From Polytrichum commune (taxonomy: Eukaryota; Streptophyta; Polytrichopsida; Polytrichales; Polytrichaceae), in the NCBI GenBank assembly GCA_950295325.1, contig OX485806.1, forward strand, positions 58,587,169 through 58,651,168: DNA of 64,000 bases. The letters are read 5' to 3'. The notes beneath the pieces were generated by a model, which did no database searches, had not been told where the DNA came from, and saw nothing but the letters and a program-made list of their open reading frames with translations. The position numbers and the translations under genes are program-made. Shown piece by piece: positions 46,668 through 58,235 of this stretch. The stretch's first letter is position 1. Every line of letters begins with the position of its first letter.

Positions 46668-47639
46668 TGTCGCAACCCTTGCTAGGTCCCTTAACAATCT
46701 TGCCAATTTTCGTTTCTAGCAAAGGTTACGAGCGCTAACCCTTCGCATTCCGCCATGCTAATGGATAGCTCCTCTTACCCCGGACCAATAGTTCATAGGA
46801 GGGAACCAACCCTCCTACTTTGCTTTCGGGACTCACCCCTTAATCGGTAACCCATTCCTAGATGTGGACTTCCATCCATGGAAGTCCAATCCCATGTTGA
46901 TCATCGCGTTGCCAGAGCAACACTACAACAACCCGAACCATACTAGGCAACTATGGCCTCACAATGGGCCAATGCCCATGGAGGCCTTGCCGTTCGGCCT
47001 CGGGTGGGTGAGGCCACACCACCTCACCCATATAAGCCTCTAGGACTTCACGCGGGGCCCCTACCCCACCGTCAACCAACCTCTTGTCTCTCTACCAAGA
47101 GTTGGGGCCAAGTGGACATTTTGCCTTAGCTGCTGGGCCTAGAACCCCCCCAGCAGCTTCAGACCATCATAACTTCCTTGTATCATGTCTGATCATAACA
47201 ACCAACCACTCCATCCTCATCTACGCTTCACGTAGATGAAGATGGACTCCTCACTTGCCCCATTCGGGCAAGTCTTGAGGAAGTTATGCCTGTTTGAACC
47301 TTGGCAGTCCCGGGAATCACTCCCAGGCACTGCTGTACCAGGGCGCTGTCCCGGGACAGCGCCCCACTCAAATGGCCATAACTCCTAGCTCACACCTCCG
47401 ATTGAGGTGTTCTTGAGCATTCTAGAATCACCACGCCATGAGCTACGCATAACTCATGGCCTTACCCTTGTGCCTCCTAATCTTCGTGGGTGGGAGGCGT
47501 TCCCAACGCCCGGGGCCCTCACCCACACTAGGATCACTTGGGCCCTCTCACCAATGGCGCCACAAGTCCCGGGTGTCACTCCGGGGTCCCCCTTGTGCCC
47601 ATGGTGTTTCGGGCACTCCTCATGGAGAGGTGCGTGACA
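46668..47639 (-). mobile_element. Solo LTR, family S, copy S2, 972 bp, TSD CGCAT
   Basis: In minus orientation it starts TGTCACGCACCTCTCC and ends GGTTGCGACA. CGCAT is found on both sides (46663-46667 and 47640-47644). It has the same length as S3 at 54626-55597 and differs from it at few positions, so both are recent. It lies in element H. Confidence 0.9.
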
Positions 47640-47657
47640 CGCATGCTTAAGTCTAAA

Positions 47658-49468
47658 CTAAGTGGTACGATGCTTCTTCGAAGTCATCCCGTCCTTGGAG
47701 TGATTCGTGGGCCCACTGGTGGCGGAGGAGCCTCCTCCAGGGGTCAAAAGCTGACGCTCTTGCAGCCTCGTAAATACCCTCCTCATGTTTGGGGAGGGGG
47801 CGATTTCTTCCTCGGAGTCGTCGGTAGCGGACGGATCTTCTCCTGGTCCGCCACCCAATCCGGACCGCGTTGTTCCGGAATCTTTCTTCTCCTTCCGGGA
47901 GCTCTGGATGAATGAAGGATCACTCCCAGTGGTCCGCTCCCTGTTTCAGCCACAAGATTTTGAAGTCGCCCGAGGATCCCTAGCTGACATCGCGTGTGAG
48001 GGTGGGGGCGCCCACTACTCCAATATCATACAATCCGGAGCAGGAGTTGGCGAGGCCTGCGACATCGGCGCCTTACCCCGATCCGGAGCAGGAGTTGGTG
48101 AGGCCTGCGACATCGGCGCCTTACCCCGATCCGGAGTCTTCGTCCGATCTGGTGTCCTCACCCTTTCTGGAGTTCTGGCCCTTTCCGGTGTTCTGGACTG
48201 CTCTGATGCCCTGCCCGATCCGGATTCGGTGATTGCCTACGTCCGGATCTGGTTGACCGCTCTGTGCTCTTCCATCGAACCTGGGATGGGCGGGTCTTTT
48301 CCGAGACAGGAGTCTTCTCCCGATCCGGAAATCTTCCGGATTCCGGTGGCTTGGAAGTTCCTGCTGGCTGACTGAGCTCCTGTGTCATAGCGGCCACCTG
48401 CGCGGGGAGCTACGCCTTCTTTGTCTCTAGGGTCTCTACCTGCTTCCGGTCTGTCCTCTTGGCCAACTCCCGGAGGATATTTCCGGGTCCACAGTTGTCT
48501 AAGGCCCGGTTCACCCCGCGAGTTATATGTTCCATCCGGAAATATTGGTTCTGAAGTTCCGTCAACTCCTCTCGGACGCGCTTAAAGGGGGCTTCCGGAA
48601 ACTCAAACGTCGATAGGTCGATGTCCCTCCAGGGAACTTCCCGGTTGGTTTTGGCTTCCTGTCGTGGTGGTGGTAAGGCTGGTTTCCGAACTTTCGGAGG
48701 GGACGGAGCGGGAGGTGGTTCCGGAACTGCGGTGTCACTAGAGTCTGCAGTTCCGGTTTCCGCAATCTCGACTTCCGGACCAAGCTTGTACACCACCTCG
48801 TCTTCCGCTATCGTCAGCATATCTTCTTCCGCTTCATTGATTCAGCCGTGGTGCTGGTAGAGATGGAGGATGTAGGGAGAGAGGTAGGAGGGTTTCCGAC
48901 CAATGTGGGTGAGAGATTTCTCCACATACTCTTGAATTAACCTTCCCCAATTGACAGGCCGGACTCCGGACATCGCTTAGAACAGGGTGTTGGCCATGGT
49001 AATGCTAAGCCGCTTGGGATTTCCGGATGGGGAGGATGAATTCTATTACCTTCCGCTCTCTAGGGTTCCGGCAATTCCCGGGATGGAATCCGTCTTTCGG
49101 ATCAGGATCCGTTCGGAATTTTCCTTCATAAAAAATATCCTGGCGGTTAGCCCAGCCCTCGCCCTTTCCTCGCAGAAATCCGTAAACCCCAACCCATACC
49201 TCTGCCGTCCATTTTTCCGGATCCTACCTAATCGTCCTAAACCACTGATTGCCTCTCTCAAATAGAATTCGCGCAATGTGGCCTTCGCCCGGAGATTCCA
49301 GGGTTTGGCGAGTAGTCCCTTGCAATCCATCCGGCTAAGATCCTCTATGAGCTCCTTCAACTCAGATTCTCTCTTTGGGATGGCAGGCGATACGGATTTC
49401 ACTGGAATCGGGACCTGTTCCGTCTCATCCTCCTCTCGCGCTTCCGGCATTTTGCTTCGCGACCTCAA
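47658..49468 (-). pseudogene. Element H gag-like protein, coiled-coil, with stops
   Basis: The minus-strand frames are collinear: 49468-49046 (KRESELKELIEDLSRMDCKG, LRAKATLREFYLREA), then about 49000-48830 (NWGRLIQEYVEKSLTHIGRK, SPYILHLYQHHG) and 48820-48410 (a Pro-rich stretch, then FKRVREELTELQNQYFRMEH and LDNCGPGNILRELAKRTDRK, a likely coiled coil). A 51-bp direct duplication at about 48031-48132 doubles a KAPMSQASPTPAPD unit. The end near 47858-47658 reads MRRVFTRLQERQLLTPGGG. Two stops (TAA near 48990, TGA near 48840) and a frameshift near 49046 interrupt it. It resembles plant retroelement gag-like N-terminal proteins; no catalytic domain is seen. Confidence 0.5.
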
Positions 49469-49961
49469 ACCTTCAACAATATCCGAATTCTCTCCTCCGG
49501 AATTCTACCCGCTAATCACTACGGAATCCCAGCAAACCAACTGCTGGTGACTTGAAAAAACAACTCACCACTCGTTCTCTCAACAATAATGCTCGCGCAA
49601 ATGACTCGGAGAAGAGGAAAAATTCCCTTAAGTACTATTTCCGTCTTTCTCTCTCTTTTCTAACGGGTCTGGTTCCGTAATCGTTCCCCCGCAACCGTTC
49701 GGAGTCCGTTGTAACCGTCTCCTGGTCCGGACGCTCCCGACTGGACCGTTCCTAAAGGGTCTTACCCTGTTAATATCCGGTCCGGCCAAAGTATCCGTTT
49801 TAACTATTTTAACACATAAGGCGGATGCCTAGAACCTTATTTCCTAAAACAACTAACCTACCCTAGGAAACCCTACTTTAATAACAATCTTAGGGTATTA
49901 TCCGGGTATTAATCCGGTTCGGAAGCCAATCCAGACTTCCATGGATTTTTGGGCTCCCACA

Positions 49962-50357
49962 ATTTTCCTTCTAATTTATTGGTTCGAAATCGTTGAACAA
50001 ACGCTACTCTCATTTCATGTCGTGTTGCAAAATGTCCAGGGGGAAATTGAGTATACCAATCTAGAGCCTTTTTCTTGACTTCTTCGGAAATAATTGAAGT
50101 CTGAGTGGGTCGGCCGCCTTTTGGTTTGTTGTGCAAACATTGTTGAACTTTTGTAAATAAGTATTTGGGTCGTTTTTCATTTTGTAATTAGGAAGTGACA
50201 CTTTACTTCTACGAGCATTATGACCAATTCCCAACATCATTATGACTTTGGGGGTAGCGGGTGAAGTTAGTCTGAATAGATTTTGTAAGTCATTTCTAGT
50301 GTCTTGGATGTTAATGTTATTGTCTCTATCTTTTTTTATATTGTTATTTTTTCCCAT
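49962..50357 (-). pseudogene. Gypsy G3 gag capsid (retrotrans_gag)
   Basis: The best preserved gag in the window: LPNYKMKNDPNTYLQKFNNV, DPLRLQLFP, then (after a frameshift) ALDWYTQFPPGHFATRHEM and AFVQRFRTNKLEGK. This is the retrotransposon gag pattern (LxxxALDWYxxxPPGxxxTWxEMxxxFxxRF). Element H interrupts it just after LEGK. Nucleocapsid formation is the family role. Confidence 0.75.
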
Positions 50358-52000
50358 GATGATTTCTTGACTTGATTCTCCAATTAATACTTATTTTTCC
50401 ATGTCAGAGGTTATTTTTATGGTGTTCTTTAAGTTGTAAGAGCCTAATGGCGCATTTTGGACTAAATATTTGCCTTCCAAAGTATCTGAGTTTTATTTCC
50501 GGAATCTTTCATGTTCTTTTGTAAATTGCTCAAGGAAAATCTCTTCCACTTCATTTTCCTCTCTTTTACTTCCACTTCTAAATTGATGGTTTTTTCCCAC
50601 TATGTTTGGAGGTGACGTTGTTTTCCCATGTGTTTGGTTTGTCGTCCTTTGAATAGTTTGTCTTTAATGTCTTTCATCTTTTTTTTTCTCTTTCTTTGTC
50701 TTTCAATTCTTCCTTCGTTGATTTTGGAATGCACACCATGTTGCATTCGTTGAATGTGCATTGTATCGGCATTTTTTTTTTGAGGGTGGTGATCTACTTC
50801 CTTTCTCAGAGTTTTTTTTTTTCCTTGTACATTAACACTACTAGACTTGATAAAAAGATGGTAATTAGACCAGCATCCCCATACTATCACCTCGACGCAC
50901 CTTATTCGTCATTCGTTCGATGTATACTTAGAATATCTAATCTAATCTCACTTTAATCTTCAACATGCAGTATGATTGGCCGAAGCTTAGTTGTTATTTT
51001 TCTTATGTTTATCTTATATCCTATATCGTGGTACCATGATTTTTTCAAATGACAAGTTGTAGAGTAGGTTTTTTTGTTCATAATGAAATCCTTTGTATTG
51101 AGTGGCTCCTTGATCTAAAATTTCCATTCTATTTTGTCCGCTTCTCCAAAGCTTTAAAATATTCTTGATTTGCAATTCTTCCGGTATCTCCAAAATTCTT
51201 CTTTCCAATCCCGATCTAAATATAAATCCTACAAGTTTTTGGTTGATTTGTTGTCACATATTTTTCTCATAGAATTTATTCATTAACATTATCAACTCTA
51301 AGAATTTATAGGTGCTTCGCCATGTTCTCTTCGTATGAGTTTTCTTGTTGTACTTAGGATATTCCCACGGCCAATGATCCGCCTCTTCAGTGATCACAAT
51401 CTTTTCCATAATCTATTTGTACGAACAAACCCTTCAAGTTTAATTTTTTAACTGTCCATTGGATTTCTTGATCTTGCCGAGATATATTCCTCGGCCCTAT
51501 GAAATACTTCTTCTTTATTGCTTCTCTATTCATTATTTGTATTATTTTTCCCACCGTTATTTTAGACTAAAATTTATCACTCTAGAGTAATATTTATCAC
51601 TAATATTTGTACATTGATATTTTAACATTTACACATAATATTTTGTAAAGGAATCTTTCTTGGTTATAGTGGTAGCCATTTTGTCTTGTTGTTCCGAACA
51701 TGCACTCCCACAAGGTTATTTTTCCTTCGTTCCGCATCTTAGCAATTATAATTGCTTGTAGTTTTTTTGGTAGCACTTTTGGTTTTCATTCAAAATCCAA
51801 TCTATACGTGAAATTCATTTTCTTCTCCTCAAATTCGTTTCAAGCTCATTCACTGTATACTATATTCATAAATTTTCACTAGAGTTCGCACTTGCTCATA
51901 TTTGATGGTTGTTGTTGTTGTTGCTTTATGCCGGATGTTCCCACAGCCAAAATGAATTCAATGTGATTTCCTTCTTTTTTTTCTCAAACTGTCGTTGAAG
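50358..52000 (-). pseudogene. Gypsy G3 pre-gag region
   Basis: Minus-strand frames include LERRILEIPEELQIKNILKL, WRSGQNRMEILDQGATQYKG and, near 51750, MRNEGKITLWECMFGTTRQN. They align with the same region of G2 at 33501-34900. The function is unknown. Poly-T runs have produced frameshifts. Confidence 0.5.
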
Positions 52001-53369
52001 ATGTCCATAAGTTTTTTTGGCGTAACGTCTAGTTTGCTTACTCATCATTGAATCTTTCTATATTCTTTCATCATCATATTTTTCTTATCTCTTAGTCACG
52101 TTGAAATCCCCAACATGGTCGCCAAATTTAGAGCTCAACTACCTCCACTTGTTCCTAGGGTTGACCGTATTGTAGTGACATAGAGCATCATTCAGATTAT
52201 GATGACTAAACTACCATATCTCCTCATCGCTTGTTGTAGTCATTTCTTGATTGTCTTATCTTGTCAACATGGTTGTGCCTTCATTTTTCTTTTAAAAGCC
52301 ACTACTACAAAACACGTCTTTTACAACTGGGTTTTCCAACTCATACAAGTGAGAAAACCAAGACTTTACTGACGTGGAAAACGACCAGTCGCTCCGGACA
52401 AGCAGTAAAGGAATATCGGACAGGACGTTCCCAATGGATACGTTCCCAATGGCAGTGAAGTTGGACTTGCGACGCGTGCCTTACTTCATAGAGTCATGTC
52501 CTATTTCACTATGTTTTGGCAATATAAGTAAGATACGACACACGTCCATATAACTCAACAAAGTGATACAATATCACGGGCACTAGTCATGTAAGGTTTT
52601 GTTTACTTCACTGAACAAAGTAATACAATGAAAAATGCGTATACATACAGTAATCGCGGACAACCAAGTGGGTAGTCAATAACGTTGCGTAGTTAGCTTC
52701 TTTGACTTTAGGTAGTAAATACATACAACAACTGCATATTTTCTTACTTCACGTCGTCATGTAAACATCACTGTCTGGAGTGATGTTTACCTCAACCAGT
52801 GGTTTATGATCTACATTGTTAGGTCATGTGGTTCACAAATATATTTTTTGTGTATTACTAGCAGTGAAGTATACATGATATTGCCAAGTGTATGTGTAAC
52901 TGTACGTAGTAAGTGTCTGTGACTACCAAGAGTGAATACATATTTAGTTGGCATATATTTCTTACTTGAAGTCGTGATATCTATATTACTATGTAACGTA
53001 ATATAGACAACAAATTTTGGTATTTTGTTGTACGTTGTGAGGTTATGTGGTCTTCACATGTCTTTAGCGTATATTACTGGTACTGCAGTGAATATCGACT
53101 GCGCTAAGTGGCATGATTAGGCTGCAACTGTGCGCGTTTACTGCAACTAGTAACATGCGGCTGATTCAACATAGTCATAAATTTATGGCATTAACAATAT
53201 ATTGATATTTATCATACGAGGATCATCGCAAACATGTTCATTTAGTTCAAAAACCAAATCATATTCATCCAATAGTGTCATGAATGTTTCACAAATTGCT
53301 TCTAACAATGGTAAACACTGAATTCTAAATTTCTGCAAATCAACCTAGGTCTACAAATCCACTCCACAC

Positions 53370-53651
53370 TCACATAGCCACACATAAATTTACACATTCG
53401 CTTGACCAAAGAATGTAATGGCCCTTCGCTTTGCCAATAGTAGTCACTGGAGGGTCGTCTCCAGTGAGAGGTTCGAGCAAAGGATAGTCGTCTTCAAGTG
53501 ACTCCGTGACGGCCAATGATACATAACCATTGCCAATCACCTTCTCATGCAGCATCCCACCTGCTACATTTTGAACTACACCCTTCCCAATGGTTTTCGC
53601 TTTCGAATCCAGAGAATCATAGCCACGCAGGTAAACCAAGTCCCCCGTAGT
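53370..53651 (-). pseudogene. CACTA-encoded plant transposase fragment (Ptta/En/Spm type)
   Basis: After a GTGCAG acceptor the frame reads TTGDLVYLRGYDSLDSKAK, GKGVVQNVAGGMLHEKVIGN, GYVSLAVTESLEDDYPLLEP and TTIGKAKGHYILWSSEC, then GTAAAT. The pattern AkGvv...H.k.iG.gyv.V...dA.L..P...T.GkAkG..i.W is that of the C-terminal domain in plant Ptta/En/Spm-type proteins. It has no stop inside, but no DDE core is present in the element. Confidence 0.55.
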
Positions 53652-54329
53652 CTGCACAATTCCCACGTACATATGTTACTGTTCCAAATTTTGAGCACGA
53701 ATCACACTATTTTGTTGGTGTTGATATTTGCAGATCAAAGAAATATTCAATTCAAAGTACTAAAGTTACATTGTCGTCATATCTACTTTGCTATATCAGT
53801 TTTTCTTTACTATGTCAAGTAATGTTTACTATGACATGTCCAGTAGTGTTTACTATGTCCAGTAATGTTTACTATGTGCAGTAATGTTTTTGATGGGCTA
53901 GACCTCAATTTTTATGCAATGTTTATTCAACCATTTTAGCCTTACATTGATTAATGCATTGTAAACTAATGTAGAGAAGGACATTAATGTTAGTTCTACC
54001 GAACATGGCCAAAAGTTTTAGAATTTCCTAGTTTTAGAATTTCCTACATCTGGTTCTTAGTATGCACCACTTCTTACATAAATGTATATCTCTTGAAATC
54101 CATCTCTAATGTCTAAACACTCCACGGCTTTATGGCTATCACATTACTGCTTCTAGTAATATAGGACAACTATGTTGCAGGCCAATAACTATACGTAGTA
54201 AGCGTTAGTGACTACGGGTAGTAAAAAAATATGACAATGGCCATTATTGTATACTGGCTACAGTGATACTTCACCATGTGGAGTTATGTTTACATAAAAA
54301 TATAACTTAGCATAAACACTAAGAATAAT

Positions 54330-54440
54330 GCAACCCCCCTTCGTGAGAACGTAACCTTTCTGCAGCATTGCACCGGCCTCCAAAGTTAATTTCTCGTCTT
54401 CACTCAGACGTATACGCTTTGGTTTAGGTCCCCTCTTTCA
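54330..54440 (-). pseudogene. Second CACTA gene fragment, upstream exon
   Basis: A minus-strand frame reads GPKPKRIRLSEDEKLTLEAG then AMLQKGYVLTKGGCIIL, just upstream of the fragment at 53651 in the same orientation. It is probably an earlier exon of the same protein. It abuts the AC/GC microsatellite. Confidence 0.35.
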
Positions 54441-54484
54441 CACACACACACACGCGCGCGCGCGCGCGCACACGCACACACACA
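54441..54484 (+). repeat. (AC)n(GC)n(AC)n microsatellite
   Basis: A run of CA repeats passes into CG repeats and back to CA. Alternating purine-pyrimidine tracts of this kind can adopt Z-DNA; that is known for the sequence class and not shown here. Confidence 0.9.
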
Positions 54485-54900
54485 TTTTCATTCATAGAAA
54501 TATACACATACCTTTGTCAATGCATTTGGTGAAGACATTAGGTTATACATTCCAAACCCTAACATTTGGATTATTTCTCATATCCACACTAACAATCTTA
54601 TCATTACATTCACATATATATTCACTGTCGCGCACCTCTCCATGAGGAGTGCCCGAAACACCATGGGCACAAGGGGGACCCCGGAGTGACACCCGGGACT
54701 TGTGGCGCCATTGGTGAGAGGGCCCAAGTGATCCTAGTGTGGGTGAGGGCCCCGGGCGTTGGGAACGCCTCCCACCCACGAAGATTAGGAGGCATAAGGG
54801 TAAGGCCATGAGTTATGCGTAGCTCATGGCGTGGTGATTCTAGAAAGCTCAAGAACACCTCAATCGGAGGTGTGAGCTAGGAGTTATGGCCATTTGAGTG

Positions 54901-54924
54901 GGGCGCTGTCCCGGGACAGCGCCC
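54901..54924. repeat. 24-bp perfect palindrome in LTR-S
   Basis: GGGCGCTGTCCC is followed directly by its reverse complement. The same palindrome is at 47341-47364 (S2). In S1 (11516-11539) both arms differ in step (GGGCGTTGTCCC with its complement), so pairing is kept. Confidence 0.85.
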
Positions 54925-55018
54925 TGGTACAGCAGTGCCTGGGAGTGATTCCCGGGACTGCCAAGGTTCAAACAGGCACAACTTCCTCAAGACTTGCCCG
55001 AATGGGGCAAGTGAGGAG

Positions 55019-55055
55019 TCCATCTTCATCTACGTGAAGCGTAGATGAGGATGGA
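55019..55055. repeat. Hairpin in LTR-S, 16-bp stem
   Basis: TCCATCTTCATCTACG pairs with CGTAGATGAGGATGGA across a 5-base loop (one G-T pair). Two other hairpins in the same LTR are GCCATGAG..CTCATGGC near 54808 and GGACTTCCAT..ATGGAAGTCC near 55378. Confidence 0.75.
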
Positions 55056-56175
55056 GTGGTTGGTTGTTATGATCAGACATGATACAAGGAAGTTATGATG
55101 GTCTGAAGCTGCTGGGGGGGTTCTAGGCCCAGCAGCTAAGGCAAAATGTCCACTTGGCCCCAACTCTTGGTAGAGAGACAAGAGGTTGGTTGACGGTGGG
55201 GTAGGGGCCCCGCGTGAAGTCCTAGAGGCTTATATGGGTGAGGTGGTGTGGCCTCACCCACCCGAGGCCGAACGGCAAGGCCTCCATGGGCATTGGCCCA
55301 TTGTGAGGCCATAGTTGCCTAGTATGGTTCGGGTTGTTGTAGTGTTGCTCTGGCAACGCGATGATCAACATGGGATTGGACTTCCATGGATGGAAGTCCA
55401 CATCTAGGAATGGGTTACCGATTAAGGGGTGAGTCCCGAAAGCAAAGTAGGAGGGTTGGTTCCCTCCTATGAACTATTGGTCCGGGGTAAGAGGAGCTAT
55501 CCATTAGCATGGCGGAATACGAAGGGTTAGCGCTCGTAACCTTTGCTAGAAACGAAAATTGGCAAGATTATTAAGGGACCTAGCAAGGGTTGCGACATTC
55601 ACACACACACACACACACATTTTTATTCATACAAATATACACATACCTTTGTCAATGCATTTGGTGAAGACATTAGGTTACACATTCCAAATCCTAACCT
55701 TTGGATTATTTCTCATATTTACACTAAGAATCTTATCATTACACTTATATATATATATATATTCACACACACACACATTTTCATTCATACAAATATACAC
55801 ATACCTTTGTCAATGCATTTGGTGAAGACATTAGGATACACATTCCAAACCCTAACCTTTGGATTATTTCTCATATCCACACTAACATTCTTATATTACA
55901 CTCATACATATATTGACACACACATACACATTTCCATTCACACAAATACATAAACATACCTTTGTCATTGGATTTGGTGAAGACATGGGGTTGCATACTC
56001 CAAGTTCCTCGCTTTTGATTTATCTCTTATATCCACACTAGCACTATCATAGTCATACATACATTCTCATTTATTTTCTCACACATTTATGGTAAACCCT
56101 AATATTGCAAATATTGGGTTCCACACTCTAAGTTCCTCACTTTTGGCTTGTCTCTCATATCCACACTTACACTTG

Positions 56176-58215
56176 TTGAGTAACAACATTATAAGAGAGA
56201 AAATAGGCACAATGGAGAAGCCAACGACAACATACATCACCAAGAGGAGAAAGGAATCACCACCGAAATGAAGAATGAGCACCGAAGACAAGAGGAACTC
56301 GGAGAGCCCTCGGCCACGGGTTTAGGCCCCCTTTCCACGTATATACAAAGAAGTCGTGCGGTTATAGGGCCCCTTACCCACGGCAATAGATCCCCAGCGG
56401 CCTACTGAAGGAAACTTAGACCTTAGAGATAGAAGATCACTATGTAAGTATGAAAGGTCTTATATGAGGAATATATAGGAGTATATAGGGATATTAGAAA
56501 GTATATAGGACTAGGATTACATTCCCTTAGTATGAGTATACGAGATTTTGTTCAAGGACAATTATGAAAGAAGAATATTTAAGCAATTACGAGGAGTATA
56601 TAAGTATTAAGGAGTATAGAAGAATATGGTACATTCTACTAGTATGATCATTGGAATTTAAATCAATCAATATGAAGATTTGATGGATTCTCAAAAAGGA
56701 TTTGGAATGTAGCCACGACAAAGATATAGTGGAATCTTAGAAAGACGAATATTAGAGTTGTAAAACGGTTATAACTGTTTATAATAGATATCATCTACCT
56801 ATGTCGGAGATAGGTAGTTATCTAGGAAAATGAAGTTAACAACCATTTTAAATATAGATTTTGGGTTAGGAAGAAAAGACTATATAAAGGGAACACTTTT
56901 AGGAGACTACACCTCATTTTCAATACGACGAAGCTATCTTAAATTTGAGTGTCAAAAACACTTGAGTTCATTTTGTATCTCTCCTCTCGGAGTACTTTTG
57001 CAATATACTATCTTTCCATAAATATGTGTGATCTATCTCTCTCTCTCAATTGGACTTACAAGTTGTTAAGCGGTGCTTGGAACTTAAGTGATTAAGCCAC
57101 CGAGAGAAGAATAGACTCTTTTGAGCAAGAACTCAAAGGATTAGTGTGTGAGGGTGAGAACAAAACACTCAAGGATATTCGGAGAATCAATGGAACTTTT
57201 AGAGATGTTGTTATGATGAAGCAAACGTCAATTCATACAACGTGAATGAAGGAAACAAGATTGTCTCTTAAAAGTGGAAGTTATCATTGAACTCCTCAAA
57301 AGGGAATTATCCAAATATAAAGTGATAGAGTGATTAAGATTGAGTTGATAAGACTTGCATGCATATTTCAATTAAATTGAGAGTAAGACTTCTTAAATAT
57401 TACTAAGAAAGATATACAATTAATTGAGAGAAACTTCTGAATATAAACTACCTATATATATTATGTGACTTATGGATGATAGTTGAACTTACTCATATTC
57501 AATTCTTTAAGTAAATTGTAAGGATAGTAACAAAGATTTTATTGATACTAAAAAAGATTGATTGATTAACTACTCACAACAATTGTTATTAAAACTTCTT
57601 ACCTTTAAGATTCTTGTGAGTTGTTGGATGTCATTACAAGTGAACGATTAACTATAAAAAAGAAGAGTTCTCTCTCTTGAGCAAAATTCAATAGAGTTAT
57701 AATTACTCTCGTCATCAAGAAACACTTTGAAGTAAAAACGTGACATTGCAAAACAATCAATGATGTTTTGGATATAAGGTTATAACCACTATATGTTACA
57801 CATATCAAAGTTACAATACTATAAGTAGTAACACTAGTCATTCACACTCTCAAACACATTCTCATTCATACTTTCATATACTCCCTCACACTCACACATA
57901 CTCACACTCACACACTCATACACACTAACGGGTCATTTTTTGTGAGTATTCTGTCGAAAACCCTGAAACACATGACAATTGGACTTAACATTCTCTCCAT
58001 GTGGACCACTTCACTACCCACAGTCATGCACGTTCTACTGGATGTTCCCAAACACGTTTACAAGAGCGTTCCCAACTGAATTGTTGTCCCACTTCACTAC
58101 TATGACTCCGCAAAGTTAATTCGGACATCAAATGAGCCCATGTGGATTTCTATAATTCCTCCAATCACTGTTTATAGTAGTAAAAGACATGTAGTGAAGT
58201 AGGTGTTGGAATAAT
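56176..58215. other. Internal AT-rich part of the CACTA element
   Basis: No transposase frame is recognised. AGTATATAGG-like short repeats occur at about 56455-56640. The last ~270 bp carry TTCACTA subterminal motifs. Confidence 0.5.
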
Positions 58216-58235
58216 AGACGTGTTTTGTAGTAGTG

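Larger units (their letters stand above)
46034..49961 (-). mobile_element. Element H, 3,928 bp, TCCGG-rich, TSD ATTTT
   Basis: The outer ends are TGTGGGAGC at 46034 and GCTCCCACA at 49961, a 9-bp inverted end. ATTTT flanks both sides (46029-46033 and 49962-49966), and the two halves of a gypsy gag resume on either side. The composition changes sharply inside (many TCCGG sites). It carries a gag-like gene on the minus strand and an AATAAA signal (minus strand, 46383-46388). A second internal LTR was not found. It holds an S solo LTR at 46668-47639. Confidence 0.75.
54626..55597 (+). mobile_element. Solo LTR, family S, copy S3, 972 bp, TSD TTCAC
   Basis: Starts TGTCGCGCACCTCTCC and ends GGTTGCGACA, with TTCAC at 54621-54625 and 55598-55602. 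It is inserted in the CACTA satellite. Same length as S2. Contains several long inverted repeats. No primer binding site follows, so it is a solo LTR. Confidence 0.9.
54440..56175 (+). repeat. ~157-bp satellite in the CACTA element, split by an LTR
   Basis: CCTTTGTCAATGCATTTGGT recurs at 54511, 55646, 55804 and (diverged) 55959. The spacings are 158 bp (after subtracting the 972-bp LTR and 5-bp duplication), 158 and 155 bp. Each unit also holds an (AC)n run, CCTAACCTTTGGATTATTTC and TCATATCCACACTA. A partial last unit runs to about 56175. Confidence 0.85.
52300..58235. mobile_element. CACTA (En/Spm) transposon, 5,936 bp, TSD AGC
   Basis: Both ends are CACTACTACAAAACACGTCT (52300-52319 and reverse complement 58216-58235). 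AGC flanks both sides (52297-52299 and 58236-58238), the 3-bp duplication typical of CACTA elements. Both subterminal regions are rich in TTCACTA/TAGTGAA and CGTTCCCAA motifs in opposite orientation. The inside keeps only two gene fragments, a satellite and a nested LTR, so it is non-autonomous. Confidence 0.9.

Noticed and set aside
47407-47915. Frames such as LLIFVGGRRSQRPGPSPTLG repeated at 11.2, 21.3, 21.8, 47.4 and 54.6 kb
   Set aside because: They recur only because the S LTR recurs; frames differ in length and are broken differently, with no sign of coding constraint.
47785-48375. 196-codon plus-strand open frame with a duplicated GAGVGEACDIGALPRS unit
   Set aside because: It is antisense to the element H gene. 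The repeat comes from a 51-bp duplication whose minus-strand reading (KAPMSQASPTPAPD) fits the Pro-rich part of that gene.
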